A DNA stretch of 24,784 bases, taken from CALFXN01 sp937957815. GTDB lineage: Bacteria > Synergistota > Synergistia > Synergistales > Aminobacteriaceae. The translations under genes were made by a program, and so were the position numbers. This document shows, piece after piece, positions 14,643 through 22,940 of this stretch (position 1 is its first letter; each line of letters starts with the position of its first letter). The stretch is taken from positions 1-24,784 of the forward strand of contig DAIQNX010000042.1 in assembly GCA_036788195.1 (NCBI GenBank), given 5' to 3'. Below the pieces are notes generated by a model. It did not search any database, was not told the origin of the DNA, and saw only the letters and a list, made by a program, of their open reading frames with translations.

Positions 14643-15728
14643 CTACCCCCGCATCAGCGTTTCGATCTCGCGGATGGTCTTTCCCTCGAGTCCCATCTTC
14701 GCCAGAGTCTGCCCCGTCGCGAAATAGTCCTGCCCGAGCAGCAGGCCGCAGAGTTCGACGACGGCGTTCATGACGGGCGTCGCGACACCCGCGAGTTTCC
14801 CGAGTTCGACGAGCGGGACCATCGAGAAGGGCGTGTCCTCCGTGAGGAAGCGGTGGTCGAGCGTTTTCGGCGCGTCGGGCTTCGTTCCGCCGAAGGCGGG
14901 GTTCGCGAGGATGACAGAATGAAGGTCGTCGCCCGTCACCTTGTATTGCGTGCGGATCGTGTCGACGGTGCTCGCGAGGTCGAGTCCGAAGGCCTTCGCG
15001 ATCGCGAGACGCTCCCGGTCGACGGTCTCCATCGCGCGGCAGACGCATTCGGGCATTCCGTCGAAGTAGAACCGGAAGTCCCCTTTGGTTCCCTCGATCC
15101 GGCCGGCGTTCATGAGCATCGGCACGCAGTGGACGACCATGTTCGTGTTCGCCATGCTCGTCTGCAACACGTTCGCGCCCCGTTTGTACGAGGTACAGAA
15201 CGCGTCCTTCATGACGGCGTCGACGCGGTCGTAGTCGTTGTCCGGGAGGACGGCGAGCGTAACGGGGTTCTTGACGCCCCGGACGTTGACGCGGCCCGGT
15301 TCGACGGCCGCGCAGGCGTAGGGCAGGTTGTCCGTCTCTCCGACGAGGACGTTTTTTCCGAGCTTCCGGAACGCGTCCTTGAGTCCGAACGTCCCATAGT
15401 TTCCGGGCGAGAGAACGAGGATCTGTCCGTTTTCGAAATGAGGCAGCGCAAGGTCGAAAAACGCTTTCTGCGCGAACGACGGCGCCGTGAAGTAGACGAT
15501 CTCGGCCCCCTCGAGCGCTTCGGAAGCATCTGTCGTCGCGCGCGAGAGTTTCCCGGCGCCGATGATCTTGTTTTCGAGTTCGATCGTGTTTCCCTTTGCC
15601 CGGATTGCCTCGACCGTGGCCGCGAACTTCGGGTGTTCGTAGAGCGTGACGTCGTGTCCCCGGAGCGCGAGGTCTCCGGCGAGCGCCTGGCCTCCGTTGC
15701 CCGCGCTCATGACGGTGATTTTCCTCAT
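14643..15728 (-). CDS. Octopine/nopaline-type (opine) dehydrogenase
   Basis: The 361-residue soluble protein has an N-terminal Rossmann domain with SAGNGGQALAGDLALRGHDV, and the C-terminal all-helical NAD/NADP octopine/nopaline dehydrogenase domain. MVVHCVPMLMNAGRIE holds the conserved His region. Family members reversibly join an amino acid and a 2-oxo acid by reductive condensation; in a catabolic operon the oxidative direction is more likely, giving an amino acid, a 2-oxo acid and NAD(P)H. Related proteins in bacteria have other carboxylate or amino-acid substrates, so 'opine' is a family label only. AGGGGA lies about eight bases before the ATG. It follows the TRAP binding-protein gene by 70 bases (with a hairpin) and is tightly joined to the UxaA-type subunits. 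Confidence 0.85.
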   Translation of the reverse strand: MRKITVMSAGNGGQALAGDLALRGHDVTLYEHPKFAATVEAIRAKGNTIELENKIIGAGKLSRATTDASEALEGAEIVYFTAPSFAQKAFFDLALPHFENGQILVLSPGNYGTFGLKDAFRKLGKNVLVGETDNLPYACAAVEPGRVNVRGVKNPVTLAVLPDNDYDRVDAVMKDAFCTSYKRGANVLQTSMANTNMVVHCVPMLMNAGRIEGTKGDFRFYFDGMPECVCRAMETVDRERLAIAKAFGLDLASTVDTIRTQYKVTGDDLHSVILANPAFGGTKPDAPKTLDHRFLTEDTPFSMVPLVELGKLAGVATPVMNAVVELCGLLLGQDYFATGQTLAKMGLEGKTIREIETLMRG

Positions 15729-15758
15729 CGTGGTGTCCCCTTCTTTCGAGGGATATCG

Positions 15759-15785
15759 GGAAGAGGCCGCGTCGCGGCCCCTTCC
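15759..15785 (-). other. Intercistronic hairpin after the solute-binding-protein gene
   Basis: Twelve pairs (one G-U in the minus-strand RNA) join 15759-15770 and 15774-15785, with loop GAC. It has no T tract. Its place directly downstream of a TRAP binding-protein gene suggests an RNA-stabilising or partial-termination stem that raises expression of the binding protein over the enzymes that follow. Confidence 0.55.
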
Positions 15786-15798
15786 ACGCGTGTCGCGA

Positions 15799-16812
15799 TT
15801 ATTCGAGAACGAACGTCGAGACGATTTCGTTATATGCCTTCTCGCCGATGACCTTTTTGAACTCCGCCCAGGAGACTTCGCGGCCGATCTTCGCGAATTC
15901 CTTGAGCTGCGCGTCGGTCGGACGGTAGACCTTCGTCCCGGCCTTCTCCATCAGGTCGACGTAGTGATCCTGATCGGTGACGGCCTTGACCCAGCGGCGC
16001 TGCTCGAGTTCCTTCGCCTTCGCGTCGAGGATCTTGCGGTCGGCTTCGGAGAGCGAGTTGTACAGCTCGAGGTTGATCGTGAGCGGCCAGCACTCGAAGT
16101 GCGTGTTCGCCGCGATGTAGCACTTCATGAGATCCTGGAAGGAAACGTGGTAGTTTTCCGCGCCGCCGCCGAAGATTCCGTTGACGATTCCCGTCTGGGC
16201 CGCGGTGAAGAACTCGGCGAACGGGAGCGGCGTCGCCTGGTAGCCGAACGTGTTCGCGAGCGTCTCCCACGTCTTCATCGTGGGCACGCGGACCTTGAGG
16301 TTCTTCGGCGACGTCGGGTTGAGCGGATCGGCGGGTTCCTTCAGCAGGCCGATGCCTCCGAAGTAGACGGGCCAGTAGGCCAGAACCTTGATGTTCTGCT
16401 TCTCGTAGAGCTTCGCGATGTAGTTGCCGAACGGCGTGCCCGACGCGTAGTTCTTCTTCGCGAGTTCGTAGGTCGGCACCACGTACTGGAGCGTGAACGC
16501 GAGAAGCTTTTTGTCGACGTTCGTCGCGGCGGACATGACACCCATTTCGACGGAACCGATGCCGATCTTTTCCTGAACGACGGTGTAGTCGCCGAGCTGG
16601 TTGGCGCCGTAGACCTTGATGTCGATCCGGCCGTTCGTCGCCTTGCGCATCTCGTCGACGAACCAGGTGACTTCCTTGTCGATCTCCGAATTGGCCGGCC
16701 GGATGTGGGCGATCTTCCACGTGTAGGACTTGTCGGCGGCGAACGCGCTCCCGGCGAGGAACGCACAGCTCAGGACGATGGCCAGCGCACACAGAACAGC
16801 GTATTTTTTCAC
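15799..16812 (-). CDS. TRAP transporter solute-binding protein (DctP family)
   Basis: The 337-residue precursor is exported and captures the substrate for the TRAP membrane subunits. A Sec signal peptide is clear: KK at the N terminus, hydrophobic core to about residue 20, and AFA followed by ADKSY as the likely cleavage site near 25/26. LKVRVPTMKTWETLANTFG carries the conserved Arg that binds a carboxylate in nearly all DctP proteins, followed by TPLPFAEFFTAAQTGIVNG, so the ligand is probably an organic acid or amino-acid derivative. The start is GTG with AAGGAGGGG about seven bases upstream. The longer open frame runs far into the TRAP large gene and is not used. It is third among the TRAP genes (Q-M-P), 131 bases after the large subunit. 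Confidence 0.93.
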   Translation of the reverse strand: MKKYAVLCALAIVLSCAFLAGSAFAADKSYTWKIAHIRPANSEIDKEVTWFVDEMRKATNGRIDIKVYGANQLGDYTVVQEKIGIGSVEMGVMSAATNVDKKLLAFTLQYVVPTYELAKKNYASGTPFGNYIAKLYEKQNIKVLAYWPVYFGGIGLLKEPADPLNPTSPKNLKVRVPTMKTWETLANTFGYQATPLPFAEFFTAAQTGIVNGIFGGGAENYHVSFQDLMKCYIAANTHFECWPLTINLELYNSLSEADRKILDAKAKELEQRRWVKAVTDQDHYVDLMEKAGTKVYRPTDAQLKEFAKIGREVSWAEFKKVIGEKAYNEIVSTFVLE

Positions 16813-16943
16813 ACGAGACCCCTCCTTGTGTCGAAACATGAAAATCCTGAATTCATGAAACACCGCTCGGAACCGGGTGAACCACACTTTCCGGCGTCTG
16901 CGACCGGCACCCCTCCCTCCACAGGAACGACGCTGTATTCCCC

Positions 16944-18242
16944 TTACATATAGCCGAGCATCCTCGGGAGCGTCAGCGAGAGCGCGGGCCAGTAGGTCGT
17001 CAGGAGCATGACGGGGACGTACCCGAGCAGGAAGAGGCCCACATGGGGAAGGATGTCCATGAATTCGACCCTGCCGATGCGCATTCCGAGGTAGAGCAGG
17101 CTCGCGTACGGAGGCGTGAGGCTGCCGATCGCGAGGTTCACGCAGAAGATCGCGGCGTACTGGATCGGATGCAGTCCGATCGCCTGGGCGAGCGGCATGA
17201 GCAGCGGCGCGACGAGGATGATTCCCGTCACGTCGTTGACGATCATTCCGACGAAGAGAAGCAGGAGGTTGATCAGGATCAGGATCATGACCTTGTTCGT
17301 CGTCAGGCTGAAGACCGCCTTCACGATGAGCTGCGGGATCTGGAGCACGACGTACGTCTGGCTCAGCATCATGCTGCACATGATCATGATCATGATCGAT
17401 CCCGTCGAAACGCCCGAACTCTGCGACACGGACCAGAACGCCTTCGGAGTCAGCCCCTTGTAGACGAGGAAGCCGACGGGGATCGAATAGACGACGGCCG
17501 CCGCCGCCGCCTCGGTCGGCGTCATGACGCCCCCGTAGATTCCGCCGAGGATGAGGACGGGCATGAAGAGCGCGGGCAGCGCCTTCCACCCCTTGGTGAC
17601 GATCTGGCGCCGCTTTTCCTGTTTCGTGATCGCTGGCGGGATGACGAGCGGGAACTTCTTCGCGCAATACAGGTTGATCGCGCAGAAGATCGCCGTCGTC
17701 AGGAGTCCCGGTCCGACGGTCGACAGGAAGCACGCGAGGACGCTCGTCCCCGTGACCCAACCGAAGATGATCATCGGCGTGCTCGGCGGGATCAGGACGC
17801 CGAGGATCGACGAGCAGGTCACGAGCGCGGTCGCGAACGGCCGGGGATATCCGCGCTTGACCATCTCGGGAATGAGCATGTTGCCCGTCGCCGCGACGCC
17901 CGTGAACGCACTGCCCGATATCGCGCCGATGAGCGCGCACGTGATGGTCGCGACGATTCCGAGTCCGCCCCTGACCCGTGCGACGAAGACGTCCACGAAC
18001 TCGAGAAGGTACTTCGCGATGCCGCTCTCGCTCATGAGCGACCCCGCGTAGATGAAGAGCGGAATGCAGAGGAGCGCCGGGCTCAGGATTTGCTGGAGTC
18101 CCCAGAGCATCATGCCCTTCATCGAGACGCCGCTGACGATGCTCATGTAGAGCAACGAACCGCTGAAACAGAAGGCGATCGGGATCCCGAGCGAGAGCAA
18201 CCCCGTCAGGATGAGAAGCGAGATGACGGAAATCGTAACCAT
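16944..18242 (-). CDS. TRAP transporter large permease (DctM family)
   Basis: The 432-residue integral membrane protein, of usual DctM length, forms the Na+-driven transport channel. It has about 11-12 hydrophobic helices and DctM signatures: SLGIPIAFCFSGSLLY near the N terminus, GAISGSAFTGVAATGNMLIP, LGVLIPPSTPMIIFG, GVMTPTEAAAAAVVYS and NLAIGSLTPPYASLLYLG. It starts one base after the stop of the DctQ gene, showing coupled translation, and is followed by the binding protein. It fixes the locus as a secondary high-affinity uptake system for an anionic substrate. Confidence 0.95.
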   Translation of the reverse strand: MVTISVISLLILTGLLSLGIPIAFCFSGSLLYMSIVSGVSMKGMMLWGLQQILSPALLCIPLFIYAGSLMSESGIAKYLLEFVDVFVARVRGGLGIVATITCALIGAISGSAFTGVAATGNMLIPEMVKRGYPRPFATALVTCSSILGVLIPPSTPMIIFGWVTGTSVLACFLSTVGPGLLTTAIFCAINLYCAKKFPLVIPPAITKQEKRRQIVTKGWKALPALFMPVLILGGIYGGVMTPTEAAAAAVVYSIPVGFLVYKGLTPKAFWSVSQSSGVSTGSIMIMIMCSMMLSQTYVVLQIPQLIVKAVFSLTTNKVMILILINLLLLFVGMIVNDVTGIILVAPLLMPLAQAIGLHPIQYAAIFCVNLAIGSLTPPYASLLYLGMRIGRVEFMDILPHVGLFLLGYVPVMLLTTYWPALSLTLPRMLGYM

Positions 18243-18243
18243 T

Positions 18244-18783
18244 CTAGGCTTCCCCCTCTTCTCCGACGAGGGCGTCGGACGGAGTCGTCGCGTACAGGCG
18301 CATGTAGTCGAGGAATTCGACCGCCGTGTAGACGAGCATCAGCGCGAAGCAGACGAACACCGGCGCCTCGGTGTAGATCATCGGGATGAAGAGCGTGTCG
18401 CTCGTCTTTTCGACCCTGAGGGAATACTTGAGGAAGTCGTATCCCCAGTTCGTCAGCCAGATCAGGATTCCCGCGGCGACGAACGCCGCGATCGCCCGGA
18501 GAAGAAAGATCTGCTTCTTCCTGTGGAAGAAGATCTCGAGAACGCGCGCGATGAGCTGATTCTGTTCCGACGACGCCTTGACCGCCGCCGCGAGGTAGAG
18601 CCACGTCGTCGGGAATAGACACAGCTCCTCGATGCCCATCAGCGGGGAGCGGAAGACGTAGCGAAGGAGCACCTGCACGAAGACGAGGAGCGAAATGGCG
18701 ATGATGCTCAGAACGATGACGCCGTCGAGAATCCTGTCGAGCGGCACGAGCACCCGCCGGAGCGCGAACTGCCGTGTTTCCAT
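18244..18783 (-). CDS. TRAP transporter small permease (DctQ family)
   Basis: The 179-residue protein has the four expected TM helices (about 16-42, 53-70, 93-113 and 138-160). The DctQ motif is visible in VFVQVLLRYVFRSPLMGIEE followed by LCLFPTTWLYLAAA. It supports the large permease and contacts the binding protein. AGGGTGATC a few bases before the ATG matches the extended anti-Shine-Dalgarno sequence. The gene ends one base before the DctM start. A 60-base gap separates it from the upstream desulfidase-like gene, without a clear terminator, so it is part of the same transcript. Confidence 0.92.
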   Translation of the reverse strand: METRQFALRRVLVPLDRILDGVIVLSIIAISLLVFVQVLLRYVFRSPLMGIEELCLFPTTWLYLAAAVKASSEQNQLIARVLEIFFHRKKQIFLLRAIAAFVAAGILIWLTNWGYDFLKYSLRVEKTSDTLFIPMIYTEAPVFVCFALMLVYTAVEFLDYMRLYATTPSDALVGEEGEA

Positions 18784-18843
18784 CGAGGATCACCCTTTCG
18801 GCCCGGAAAGCGTTCTCCGGGGCGGTTTCTGGAGCGTGGAGGG

Positions 18844-20127
18844 TCAGCTTCGACCCTTCGCCTTTTCGCGCTCGATGATGATCCGCGCCATGACGGTCGC
18901 GGCCGCGGTCATTCCCTCCTGCGCGGTGCGGCCGATGGCGGCCATCGATTCGTCGGCCGAGTCGCAGACGAGCCCGTCGCCCTTTGGAACGACGTATCCG
19001 TCGAGCGCGAGAATCGCCGATTCGATCGCCATTCCGGCGGCCGCGGAGAGCTTGAGCGCGCAGCCGTACTTGGCGCCGTCGCAGACGATCCCCGTGAGGC
19101 TCCCCGTCATATTCTGGATCGCCCGGTCCGCGGAGGCGACTCCGCCGCCCAGAAGCATCGACGCGCCGGCCGCGATGCCGATCCCGGCCGCGATGGCGCA
19201 CGCGCAGATCGCCGAAAGTCGTCCGATGCGGCTTTTCATGAGGATCGTCAGAAGGTAGCTCAGCGCGACGGCGCGCAGCATCTCCTCTTCGCCACGCCCG
19301 AGTTCCTCCGCCATGACCACGAGCGGGAGCATCGCCGTGATTCCGACGTTGCCGCTCGTCGCGCAGCTCATCGCGGAAAGTCCGAGCCCGCCCATCCGGG
19401 CGTCCGACGCGGCCGCGGTATAGGATTTCGCCTTCAGGACGAGACTGTCCTTCGCCATCGCCCGGTACGCGACGCCGAACCCGGCGCCGACGCCCTTCAC
19501 GAGCCCTGCCTCGGCGAGCGCGCGATTCATCGCGACGCCGTCCTTCAGGAACGCGATGTCGGAAAGCGGAACGGTCTCGGCAAAACGCCACAGATCCTCG
19601 AGACGGTACTTCAGAATGGCGTCCTTCGAATAGTCGAACGTGGTCCCCTCGAGCGACGCGCGGGTGTCGACGATGACCTTCCCGTTCGCCTCGAGGTAGA
19701 CGACGTTCGTGTGCGTCTTCGCGACGATCGCCTTCCCGACGCCGTTCTCCGTCTCGACCTCGGCCTCGATACGCAGCCCGACGCCCGTGTACTCCCAGAA
19801 GATATCGACGTCGACGTTCTTGAGGAACGCGACCGCCCTCTTTTCCTCTTCGGGCGTCACCTTGTTCAGAACTTCGAGCCCGGCTTTCGAATCGCCCGCG
19901 ACCGCGCCGAGCGCGACCGAGATGTCGATTCCCATCCGGTCGGTTCCGGGAATGCCGACGCTCAGGCTGTTCTTGTAGGAGTCCTTGTCCATCCGGACCG
20001 TCGCGCGACGGGGCGTTCCGCCGACGGCGTCGCGCGCGGCGGCGGCGGCGAAGGCTATCGAGACCGGCCCGGTACATCCAAGTGCGGGTTTGACTTCTTT
20101 TTTGAGAATTTCGAGCAGTTCATTCAT
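18844..20127 (-). CDS. L-cysteine desulfidase / UPF0597 (CyuA/YhaM-like) Fe-S lyase
   Basis: The 427-residue protein belongs to the UPF0597 family, related to the alpha part of Fe-S serine dehydratase. Visible motifs: PALGCTGPVSIAFAAAAARD near residue 15, MSCATSGNVGITAMLP, and VCDGAKYGCALKLSAAAG. The cysteines of the last two are the probable 4Fe-4S ligands. Characterised members split L-cysteine into pyruvate, sulfide and ammonia; some homologues may act on serine or related amino acids. GGAGAAG lies upstream of the ATG. It follows the serine ammonia-lyase gene by 40 bases, so two related Fe-S lyases are made together. Family assignment is firm; the amino-acid substrate is inferred. Confidence 0.88.
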   Translation of the reverse strand: MNELLEILKKEVKPALGCTGPVSIAFAAAAARDAVGGTPRRATVRMDKDSYKNSLSVGIPGTDRMGIDISVALGAVAGDSKAGLEVLNKVTPEEEKRAVAFLKNVDVDIFWEYTGVGLRIEAEVETENGVGKAIVAKTHTNVVYLEANGKVIVDTRASLEGTTFDYSKDAILKYRLEDLWRFAETVPLSDIAFLKDGVAMNRALAEAGLVKGVGAGFGVAYRAMAKDSLVLKAKSYTAAASDARMGGLGLSAMSCATSGNVGITAMLPLVVMAEELGRGEEEMLRAVALSYLLTILMKSRIGRLSAICACAIAAGIGIAAGASMLLGGGVASADRAIQNMTGSLTGIVCDGAKYGCALKLSAAAGMAIESAILALDGYVVPKGDGLVCDSADESMAAIGRTAQEGMTAAATVMARIIIEREKAKGRS

Positions 20128-20167
20128 ATCCGGATCTTCTCCTTCAATAAGTGGATTTCCGACGATG

Positions 20168-21769
20168 TTACGCGTTTTTGTTGCGGTGCAGGGCCATGTC
20201 GGTGACTTTGCGATTCCATTCCTCCTTGAGGCGCATCGCGGTCGGCGTCGACCCGAGACCGCCCTTCATCGTCCCCCGGAGTTCGGGCGGAAGGAGTTGT
20301 TGCGTATTTGCGAGGGCTCCGACGACCTCGTCGGGCGGAATCGCGCTTTCGAGTCCCGAGAGCGCCATGTCCGCGGCCGCGAACGCGTTCGCGACGCCGA
20401 TGCCGTTCCGCTTGATGCATGGGATCTCGACGGGGCCGGCGACCGGATCGCAGATCAGTCCGAGGATGTTCTTCATGGCGAGCGCCATACCGTGCGCCAC
20501 CTGCCCCGGAGTTCCGCCGGCGAGCTGGACGAGCGCGGCCCCCGCCATGGCGGATGCCACGCCGATCTCGGCCTGGCATCCGCCGATCGAACCGGAGAGC
20601 GACGCGCGCATCGCGATCAGCGTCCCGGTGACGGCGGCCGCGAGAAGGGCGTCCACGGCCTCGTCGTCGGATGCGTTCCGCTCTTCGACGGCGGTGATCA
20701 GCGCGCCGGGGACCACGCCGCACGATCCCGCCGTCGGAGCCGCTACGACGCACCTGGCGCAGGCGTTCGTCTCCATCGCGGCGATCGCGCGCGCGACGGC
20801 CTTTCCGAGCGTCCTGCCTCCGACCGTCCGACCCTCCTCGACGGCACGGAGCATTCTCGCGCCGCAGTCTCCGGGAACGAGCCCGGCGACCAGGTCGTTC
20901 TTCCCCCGGATTCCATTCTCGACCGACTCCTTCATCGTGCCCCAGATCCGCGCGATGCGCGCGCGCACGTCGCTTTCGGCGAGTCCGCTCCGGCGGCACT
21001 CGTATTCGGTCGCGATCTGCGGCAGGGAACATTTGCGATCTTCGGCGAGACGGAGCATCCCGTCGAAGGACGTGAAGAGCGCGTTCGTGTCGCGCAACTT
21101 GTAGTCGAGGACTGCGGAAAGCGGGAAGACGTCCGAAACGCCGCGCGAGGCGCGCAGGCGCCCGGCGATCTCCGGGGAGGGAACGCGATCGAGCAGGCAG
21201 GTCCAGAGCGCGTCGTTTCCCTCTTCGGCGCGGACGACGCCGAGGGGCTTTTCTCCGAGCAGGGATTCCAGACCGTTCGCGTCGAAAGACCGGTCCGCCG
21301 TGAACAGGATCCCCTCCTCGCTGCCGCGGAGCCGGATCGGAAACTTCCCGAATTCCGTCATCAGGATCTCTCCACCGCCGACGGTGATTCCGACGACTCT
21401 CAGAGTTTTCCCGTTTCGGGAGAGGCGCATATCCACGGTGTTGGGGTTTCTGTCGGATTCGTATTCGGTATGGTAGGTGACCGGAATCCCGCGTCTCGCC
21501 GCCTCGTCCAGCGCGGTGCGGACGATGGGAGCGTCCTCGCCGTAGCCGAGAAGACCCGCCACGATCGCCGAATCGCTCAGATGTCCCTTATAGGTACGGG
21601 CGAGCGCGTTTCCGTAGAAATGTAGCTCGATGCTTTCCGGGGCGCCCCCGAGAAGAATGTGCCCCATGCGGCCGATTCGGAGAACTCCCGCCGTATGGGA
21701 GCTGGACGGCCCTGTCATGATTGGTCCGAGAGCATCGAAAAGACTGACGAGGCGATCGCTGTCTTTCAT
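20168..21769 (-). CDS. sdaA: Single-chain Fe-S L-serine ammonia-lyase (SdaA type)
   Basis: The 533-residue enzyme should convert L-serine to pyruvate and ammonia. The N-terminal SDH-beta part has GPIMTGPSSSHTAG (residues 15-28); the C-terminal SDH-alpha part has APTAGSCGVVPG, SIGGCQAEIGVASAMAGAA and LICDPVAGPVEIPCIKRN. Cys350, Cys398 and Cys440 are the likely 4Fe-4S ligands, with Cys451 also conserved-looking. It is longer than E. coli SdaA (about 455) because of extra sequence between the two parts (about 150-245). AAGGAG lies eight bases before the ATG. It is second in the operon. Its end product, pyruvate, is a main energy source in amino-acid fermenters. Confidence 0.9.
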   Translation of the reverse strand: MKDSDRLVSLFDALGPIMTGPSSSHTAGVLRIGRMGHILLGGAPESIELHFYGNALARTYKGHLSDSAIVAGLLGYGEDAPIVRTALDEAARRGIPVTYHTEYESDRNPNTVDMRLSRNGKTLRVVGITVGGGEILMTEFGKFPIRLRGSEEGILFTADRSFDANGLESLLGEKPLGVVRAEEGNDALWTCLLDRVPSPEIAGRLRASRGVSDVFPLSAVLDYKLRDTNALFTSFDGMLRLAEDRKCSLPQIATEYECRRSGLAESDVRARIARIWGTMKESVENGIRGKNDLVAGLVPGDCGARMLRAVEEGRTVGGRTLGKAVARAIAAMETNACARCVVAAPTAGSCGVVPGALITAVEERNASDDEAVDALLAAAVTGTLIAMRASLSGSIGGCQAEIGVASAMAGAALVQLAGGTPGQVAHGMALAMKNILGLICDPVAGPVEIPCIKRNGIGVANAFAAADMALSGLESAIPPDEVVGALANTQQLLPPELRGTMKGGLGSTPTAMRLKEEWNRKVTDMALHRNKNA

Positions 21770-21814
21770 GATACACGCTCCTTATGATGTCGAAATCAAT
21801 ACCGGCCGGGTTTT

Positions 21815-22822
21815 TTAATACTCGACGAACGAGTACGTTCCGCCGATTCCCTTCTCCTTTGCCCGCTGCCAGGCCACCGTCGCGACGGACACGTCCATCG
21901 CGCCCGTTCCGATCGGAATGCAGACGACCCGCTCGTCGGCGGACACGATGCCCTTCTTCTTTCCGGCGGCGAGTTCGCCGATCGTCGCGTAGAGATCCTT
22001 TTCGGTCAGACGGCCGCTCGTCCCGTGCTTGGCGAGCGCGCCCCTGTGAAGGGCCTGTCCCACGTGGTCGACGACGATCTTGTCTGCCTTCTCGATGCAC
22101 TCGTCGGAGCACTCCTGATACGACCCCATCGGGAAGAGGATCATTCCCGGACGGAACCAGTCGTACCGGAAGAACTCTTCCTTCGACTGCGTGACGCAGA
22201 CCGCGATATCGCCCGCGGCAGCCTCCCGGGGATCGGACGCGATGGTGATGCGCCCCTTCACGAACGGCTTCATGTCTTCGGCGTAGCGTTCCGCCGCGGC
22301 CCGGCTCACGTCGTAGACCATGACCTCCGCGATGTCGAAGAGTTCCGCGATGGCCATCGTCTGCGTGTGTCCCTGCATCCCGGCGCCATAGAGGCCGAGC
22401 CGGATCGTCTTTCCCTTGCCGTACATGTACTTGAGCGCCACGGCGGTCTGCGCGCCGGTGCGCATGTTCGTGATATAGGCGCCGTCCATCACGGCCCGGA
22501 AGTGTCCGAGATGCGGATCGATCAGCAGGATCATCGACGTGATGTAGGGGAATCCCTTCGCCTTCCGCTCGCCGAGGAAGCCGCCCGCCCACTTGATTCC
22601 GGCGCTGTCGCACCAGCCGATGTACGCCGGCATGGCGTTCATGAACCCCGCGTACGGCGGAAAGGCGGCAGTCTCGCCCAGGTCGAGGTTCACCTTGGTC
22701 GGATTGACGACCGTCCCGTCCCCCATCCCCCGGAAGGTTCTGTCGACACACTCGACGATATCCTTCATGGTGACGACAGACTGAATCTCCTTCTGGCTCA
22801 ACAGCATCGTTTCCACTTTCAC
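21815..22822 (-). CDS. Ornithine cyclodeaminase / mu-crystallin family protein
   Basis: The 335-residue protein has the family plan: KWAGGFLGERKAKGFPY with Lys78, NMRTGAQTAVALKYM with Arg121, the dinucleotide motif GAGMQG at 146-151, and GTGAMD with Asp310 near the C terminus. The family includes ornithine cyclodeaminase, alanine dehydrogenase, ketimine and iminosuccinate reductases, and SbnB-type opine enzymes; NAD-linked chemistry on an amino acid or imino acid is likely but the substrate is not readable. GTG 22822 is preferred: AAAGGG stands nine bases upstream, while the ATG at 22831 directly touches that site and the ATG at 22906 lies at the predicted transcription start. It is the first gene of the operon. 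The paralogous reaction type of the opine-type dehydrogenase in the same operon is notable. Confidence 0.87.
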   Translation of the reverse strand: MKVETMLLSQKEIQSVVTMKDIVECVDRTFRGMGDGTVVNPTKVNLDLGETAAFPPYAGFMNAMPAYIGWCDSAGIKWAGGFLGERKAKGFPYITSMILLIDPHLGHFRAVMDGAYITNMRTGAQTAVALKYMYGKGKTIRLGLYGAGMQGHTQTMAIAELFDIAEVMVYDVSRAAAERYAEDMKPFVKGRITIASDPREAAAGDIAVCVTQSKEEFFRYDWFRPGMILFPMGSYQECSDECIEKADKIVVDHVGQALHRGALAKHGTSGRLTEKDLYATIGELAAGKKKGIVSADERVVCIPIGTGAMDVSVATVAWQRAKEKGIGGTYSFVEY

Positions 22823-22887
22823 GTCACACATCCCTTTCCAGAGTACGTTTTTTGTGAACCGTTCCGTTTTCGCACGAATATCACAAC

Positions 22888-22907
22888 ACATCATAATGTC
22901 GGACATT
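22888..22907. promoter_or_regulatory. Operator candidate: two overlapping inverted repeats at the operon start site
   Basis: AATGTCGGACATT (22895-22907) has perfect six-base arms about one central base and contains GTCGGAC, fitting the GTNNNAC core of FadR-type operators. ACATCATAATGT (22888-22899) overlaps it and nearly repeats the palindrome at 13005. The pair covers the predicted transcription start, a usual place for repression. Confidence 0.55.
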
Positions 22908-22910
22908 TAG

Positions 22911-22940
22911 ATAATAGCATTCATGCGTCGAGTCAGTCAA
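22911..22940 (-). promoter_or_regulatory. Promoter of the catabolic operon
   Basis: On the minus strand TTGACT (22940-22935) and TATTAT (22916-22911) are separated by 18 bases, five of six matches to each sigma-70 hexamer. It is the best promoter in the window and predicts a leader of about 80 bases before the GTG start at 22822. Confidence 0.75.

Noticed and set aside
14326..15048. N-terminal extension of the UxaA large subunit
   Set aside because: The extra frame overlaps the small-subunit gene and the dehydrogenase gene in another frame and is Arg-rich without motif.
22823..22906. N-terminal extension of the OCD-family protein to the ATG at 22906
   Set aside because: That ATG overlaps the predicted transcription start and operator, has no binding site, and the added residues do not match the usual N terminus of the family.
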